Positions 31,043 to 34,127 of a stretch of DNA of 34,127 nt are shown piece by piece. This DNA is from Akkermansia sp. (GTDB lineage Bacteria; Verrucomicrobiota; Verrucomicrobiia; Verrucomicrobiales; Akkermansiaceae). Location of the stretch: contig JAGBDZ010000125.1 in the NCBI GenBank assembly GCA_017937215.1, positions 1-34,127 of the forward strand, written 5' to 3'. The notes beneath the pieces were generated by a model that made no database searches, had not been told where the DNA came from, and saw nothing but the letters and a program-made list of their open reading frames with translations. Numbering within the stretch: the first letter of the stretch is position 1; each line of letters begins with the position of its first letter. Position numbers and translations under genes: made by a program.

Positions 31043-31656
31043 ACTAAATCCCGGGCAGCTTGTTCCGTATTCTCTGCGGCGCAGATGGCCGAAACCACCG
31101 CCACGCCGTCGCAATGCCCCGTAGCGCGCAGCTCGCGGGCGCGAGCCGCATCAATCCCGCCGATGGCGCAGATGGGCACCGGGCATTTAGCGGCCAGCTC
31201 CGCCCAGTGCTGCACCCCCAGTGCCTCCGGCGCATCATCCTTGGAGATAGTGGGAAACACCGGCCCGCAGCCCACGTAGTCCACCAGCGCGGGGTCTACC
31301 GCAGCCATCTCCGCCTCATTGGTGACAGTGAGGCCCAGTATCATCTCCGGGCCGATGAGGGCACGGGCCTGCTCCACCGGCATATCCGCCTGGCCGATGT
31401 GGATACCATCTGCCCCGATTTCCACAGCCAGCTCCACGTCATCATTGATAATGAGCGGCACCCCTGCCCCACGCAGAAAATCGCGCAGCGGCAGCACCTC
31501 CGCCAGCATGGTGGCGCGGGCGGAGTTTTCACGGCGGTACTGCACGATGCTCACCCCGCCGACCACAGCGCGCCGCACGGTCTCCAGCAGACCGTGGCGG
31601 CAGCGCTCCGGCGCATCCGTCACGAGATACAGGTTCAGATTAAAAGATTTATTCAT
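31039..31656 (-). CDS. thiE: Thiamine-phosphate synthase
   Basis: A 205-residue TIM-barrel enzyme that joins HMP-pyrophosphate and thiazole phosphate into thiamine phosphate. VSIVQYRREN (diphosphate site), LIINDDVELAVEIGADGIHIGQAD, GCGPVFPTISKDD and ICAIGGID are diagnostic. The usual Q.R.K site reads QYRREN, with Arg in place of the common Lys. The ATG at 31656 overlaps the end of cysK by 8 bp (ATGAATAA pattern), and the stop overlaps thiM, so all are translationally coupled. A longer reading frame upstream only shadows cysK. Confidence 0.96.
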   Translation of the reverse strand: MNKSFNLNLYLVTDAPERCRHGLLETVRRAVVGGVSIVQYRRENSARATMLAEVLPLRDFLRGAGVPLIINDDVELAVEIGADGIHIGQADMPVEQARALIGPEMILGLTVTNEAEMAAVDPALVDYVGCGPVFPTISKDDAPEALGVQHWAELAAKCPVPICAIGGIDAARARELRATGHCDGVAVVSAICAAENTEQAARDLV

Positions 31657-32581
31657 GAGAGAAAAGAGCCGTCGAATAGTAACGGTCGGCGCCGTCCGGC
31701 ATGACGGCCACAATGGTCTTGCCCGCCCACTCCGGGCGACTGGCCAGCTGCGTGGCCGCCCACAGAGCCGCGCCGGATGAGATGCCCACCAGCACGCCAT
31801 CCAGTTTGCCCAGTTCGCGGGCCGTGGTCAGCGGCACTTCGTTATCCACGGTGATGATTTCATCGTAGATGGAGCGGTCGAGCGTGGCAGGAATGAAATT
31901 GGCACCGATACCCTGAATCTTGTGAGGACCGGCAAAGCCCTTGCTCAGCAGCGGCGAGGTGGCGGGCTCCACCGCTACCACGTGAATGGCCGGATTCTGC
32001 TCTTTCAGATAACGCCCCGTGCCGGTGATAGTGCCACCCGTGCCCACGCCGGCCACAAAAGCATCTACCTGCCCGGCACTTTCCTCCCAGATTTCCGGAC
32101 CGGTGGTCGCGTAGTGAGCAGCTGGATTAGCCGGATTCGTGAACTGACCGGCCAGAATCGCACCGGGAATCTGCTCCACCAGCTCGTTGGCCTTATCCAC
32201 CGCGCCCTGCATACCGGCAGAACCGGGGGTAAGCACAATTTCCGCTCCATACGCCTTCACGATATTGCGGCGTTCCACGCTCATGGTATCCGGCATGGTG
32301 AGAATCACGCGGTAACCACGCGCCGCACCGATGGCAGCCAGGCCTATACCGGTGTTGCCGCTGGTGGGCTCCACAATGGTGCCGCCGGGCTGCAGACGCC
32401 CCGTGGCCTCGGCATCATCCACGATGGAGCGGGCCACTCGGTCCTTCACCGAACCGGCGGGGTTATTCGATTCAAGTTTCAGCAGCAGGCGGGCCTTCAA
32501 ACCGTGTGCAGCACTGTAATGCACCGGTTCCAGAAGCGGGGTCCGACCCACCAGTTCAGGTACTGAAGTATAAGTATTCAT
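31649..32581 (-). CDS. cysK: Cysteine synthase A (O-acetylserine sulfhydrylase)
   Basis: A 310-residue PLP enzyme making cysteine from O-acetylserine and sulfide. The PLP Lys is in LESNNPAGSVKDRVA, EPTSGNTGIGLA binds the substrate carboxylate, and GVGTGGTITGTGRYLKE binds the PLP phosphate; GISSGAALWAA closes the site. Start at 32581 gives MNTYTSVPELVGRTPLLE, aligned with the family. It follows metY by 26 bp. Having both cysK and metY gives the cell direct sulfhydrylation routes to cysteine and homocysteine. Confidence 0.97.
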   Translation of the reverse strand: MNTYTSVPELVGRTPLLEPVHYSAAHGLKARLLLKLESNNPAGSVKDRVARSIVDDAEATGRLQPGGTIVEPTSGNTGIGLAAIGAARGYRVILTMPDTMSVERRNIVKAYGAEIVLTPGSAGMQGAVDKANELVEQIPGAILAGQFTNPANPAAHYATTGPEIWEESAGQVDAFVAGVGTGGTITGTGRYLKEQNPAIHVVAVEPATSPLLSKGFAGPHKIQGIGANFIPATLDRSIYDEIITVDNEVPLTTARELGKLDGVLVGISSGAALWAATQLASRPEWAGKTIVAVMPDGADRYYSTALFSHE

Positions 32582-32607
32582 AGCTATTTTTCTTATGGTA
32601 CTAAGGT

Positions 32608-33891
32608 TCACACCGCCTGGAAAGCATTTTCCAGGTCAGCCAGCAAATCGTTTATATGTTCCAGGCCTATGGAAAGGCGCACCGTGCCGGGAGTTATCCC
32701 ACTGGACGCCAGTTCCTCCGCATTCATCTGCGAGTGAGTAGTGCTTGCCGGGTGAATCACCAGGCTCTTCGCATCTGCCACATTGGCCAGCAGTGAGAAT
32801 ATCCGCAGCGAATCAATGAATCGGAACGCCGCTTCCTGCCCGCCTTCCAGCTCAAAGGTGAAAATTGAACCGCCGCCCCGCGGGAAATAGCGCTGATACA
32901 GCACGTGGTCCGGGTGCTCCGGCAGCGAGGGGTGGTTCACTTTCCGCACCTTCGGGTGCTTCTTCAGGTATTCCACCACCTTCAGCGCATTTTCCACATG
33001 ACGCTCCACGCGCAGGGAAAGAGTCTCGATACCCTGAAGCAGCTGGAATGCAGCAAACGGCGAAATGCACGCCCCGGTATCACGCAGCAATATTGCCCGC
33101 AGATACACCACAAAGGCAGCCGCCCCCGCAGCTTCTACGAAGCTCACCCCGTGGTAGGCCACATTCGGCTCCGCGATGGCCGGGTACTTGCCGCTGGCAG
33201 CCCAGTCGAAGTGCCCGCCGTCCACCACCACACCACCCAGGGTCGTGCCGTGGCCACCCAGGAACTTCGTGGCCGAATGCACCACGATATCCGCCCCATG
33301 CTCGATCGGACGAATCAGGTACGGGGTGCCGAACGTATTATCCACCACTAGCGGCAGACCATGTCGGTGTGCCAGATCCGCCAGCACCTCAATATCCGCG
33401 ATATCGCTGTTCGGATTCCCCAGCGTCTCAATAAAAATCGCCCGGGTTTCCGGACGTATCGCAGCCTGTACCTCCAGCGGCCTATGCACGTCTACAAAGG
33501 TGGTTGTAATACCGTAGGCCGGCAGCGTGTGTTCCAGCAGATTATAGCTCCCGCCGTATATCGTACGTTGTGCTACAATATGCCCGCCATTCTGCGCCAG
33601 TGCCTGCAAAGCATAGGTGATGGCCGCCGCACCGGAAGCCACCGCCAGGGCGGCCACACCGCCCTCCAGTGCCGACATTCGCTGTTCGAGCACGTCCTGC
33701 GTGGGATTCGTCAACCTCCCGTAGATGTTCCCTGCATCGCGCAGGCCAAAACGGTCTGCCGCGTGTTCGCAGTTGCGGAACACATAGGATGAGGTGGCAT
33801 ATATCGGTACCGCGCGGGCCCCTGTTGCCGGGTCTGCGTCCCCTTGCCCAGCATGCAGCTGGAGCGTCTCGAATTGCAATGTCGTATTCAT
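32608..33891 (-). CDS. metY: O-acetylhomoserine sulfhydrylase
   Basis: A 427-residue Cys/Met-metabolism PLP enzyme that makes homocysteine from O-acetylhomoserine and sulfide. FETLQLHAGQ at the start, YGRLTNPTQDVLEQRMSALEGG, VVDNTFGTPYLIRPIEHGAD and the PLP-Lys site HSATKFLGGHG are diagnostic, and the length is that of MetY rather than the shorter MetB/MetC. It is the first gene of the metY-cysK-thiE-thiM operon. Promoter at 33924-33952; a likely Shine-Dalgarno (AGGA, 7 nt before ATG) is present, one of few in this window. I see no SAM riboswitch in the 32-nt stretch between -10 box and ATG. Confidence 0.96.
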   Translation of the reverse strand: MNTTLQFETLQLHAGQGDADPATGARAVPIYATSSYVFRNCEHAADRFGLRDAGNIYGRLTNPTQDVLEQRMSALEGGVAALAVASGAAAITYALQALAQNGGHIVAQRTIYGGSYNLLEHTLPAYGITTTFVDVHRPLEVQAAIRPETRAIFIETLGNPNSDIADIEVLADLAHRHGLPLVVDNTFGTPYLIRPIEHGADIVVHSATKFLGGHGTTLGGVVVDGGHFDWAASGKYPAIAEPNVAYHGVSFVEAAGAAAFVVYLRAILLRDTGACISPFAAFQLLQGIETLSLRVERHVENALKVVEYLKKHPKVRKVNHPSLPEHPDHVLYQRYFPRGGGSIFTFELEGGQEAAFRFIDSLRIFSLLANVADAKSLVIHPASTTHSQMNAEELASSGITPGTVRLSIGLEHINDLLADLENAFQAV

Positions 33892-33923
33892 TTTATTATC
33901 CTACAATTTCAGTAGGCGCAAGA

Positions 33924-33952
33924 ATGCTACGCCTCCCCTCACCTTTTGTCAA
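33924..33952 (-). promoter_or_regulatory. metY operon promoter
   Basis: The minus strand reads TTGACA (33947-33952), 17 bp, TAGCAT (33924-33929), leaving a leader of about 26 nt before the ATG at 33891. The leader is too short for a known riboswitch. Confidence 0.75.
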
Positions 33953-34025
33953 TAGTAAATTGGTAGGAATTACAAAATCGTCAATCGGGAACTTCTAAAA
34001 AGTCGGACATCAGAACAATCAAGAA

Positions 34026-34054
34026 TTTCCAAGAGGAAGGGAGTATAGTATAAT
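34026..34054 (+). promoter_or_regulatory. Promoter of the right-edge gene
   Basis: TTTCCA (34026-34031), 17 bp, TATAAT (34049-34054), then 6 nt and the ATG at 34061. The -10 box is perfect and the -35 matches four of six; the layout predicts a leaderless mRNA. Confidence 0.6.
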
Positions 34055-34060
34055 GAAGGC

Positions 34061-34127
34061 ATGGCTCCTAAGTTAGAACTTCCGTCCCTGAATTTACGAG
34101 AACTGGTCCAATTGCGGCGCAGTATAA
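34061..34127 (+). CDS. Partial gene cut by the window edge
   Basis: An open frame of 22 codons (MAPKLELPSLNLRELVQLRR...) runs off the right edge. The start is supported by the promoter directly upstream; an ATG at 34053 is in another frame and stops after seven codons. The visible part is too short to assign a family. Confidence 0.5.
   Translation, partial: MAPKLELPSLNLRELVQLRRSI

Noticed and set aside
33892..33960. SAM or TPP riboswitch ahead of metY
   Set aside because: The region between the -10 box and the ATG is about 32 nt, too short for either aptamer, and no conserved core is visible.

Overview
The window looks like a chromosomal segment of a GC-rich, Gram-negative gut-type bacterium. 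My best guess is Verrucomicrobiota, close to Akkermansia. That placement is inference from gene content: lipid A synthesis (lpxB), a tripartite efflux system, two kelch mutarotases next to an MFS transporter, and an RRM protein. Most start codons also lack a Shine-Dalgarno sequence. No rRNA or marker gene proves the genus.

Layout. 1-250 is REP-like palindromic DNA and a terminator. 248-2368 holds an RRM RNA-binding protein and an AAA/DUF4143 ATPase on the minus strand, followed by twin 45-bp palindromes. 2542-7493 is a MacA/MacB/TolC-type efflux operon (fusion protein, ATPase, permease, outer-membrane lipoprotein). 7595-8409 is a mobile unit: an IS200-like (RAYT-type) transposase between two inverted REP blocks, the whole enclosed by two copies of the last 48 bp of the PBP2 gene. 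8362-11357 is the PBP2 gene mrdA and the ribosomal pair rplU-rpmA, with tsaE divergent from them.

11966-17174 is an accessory island between conserved tsaE and lpxB. It holds a RhuM-Doc/Fic fusion coupled to a GYF-type membrane protein, a tail-anchored ankyrin protein, and on the opposite strand a RhuM protein, an M28 lipoprotein peptidase and a small DUF3592-like ORF joined by 4-bp overlaps. 17237-23812 has lpxB divergent from a plus-strand run: dedA, nadA, a MidA-like methyltransferase, a NAPE-PLD-like metallo-hydrolase and an AT-richer polytopic membrane protein. That last gene ends convergently on hpt, which follows a U32 family gene. 25737-26531 encodes a secreted, C-terminally anchored protein. 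26672-30202 is an operon of two kelch mutarotases and an MFS transporter, probably for sialic-acid-type sugars. 30248-33891 is a metY-cysK-thiE-thiM operon for sulfur amino acids and thiamine salvage. A partial gene starts at 34061.

The two most interesting signals are the REP/transposase insertion that appears to have regenerated the mrdA 3' end, and promoters whose -10 box lies 6-9 nt before the start codon at many unrelated genes, which predicts leaderless or nearly leaderless mRNAs. A third is the pair of RhuM-domain proteins that share an N-terminal half but carry different C-terminal halves.
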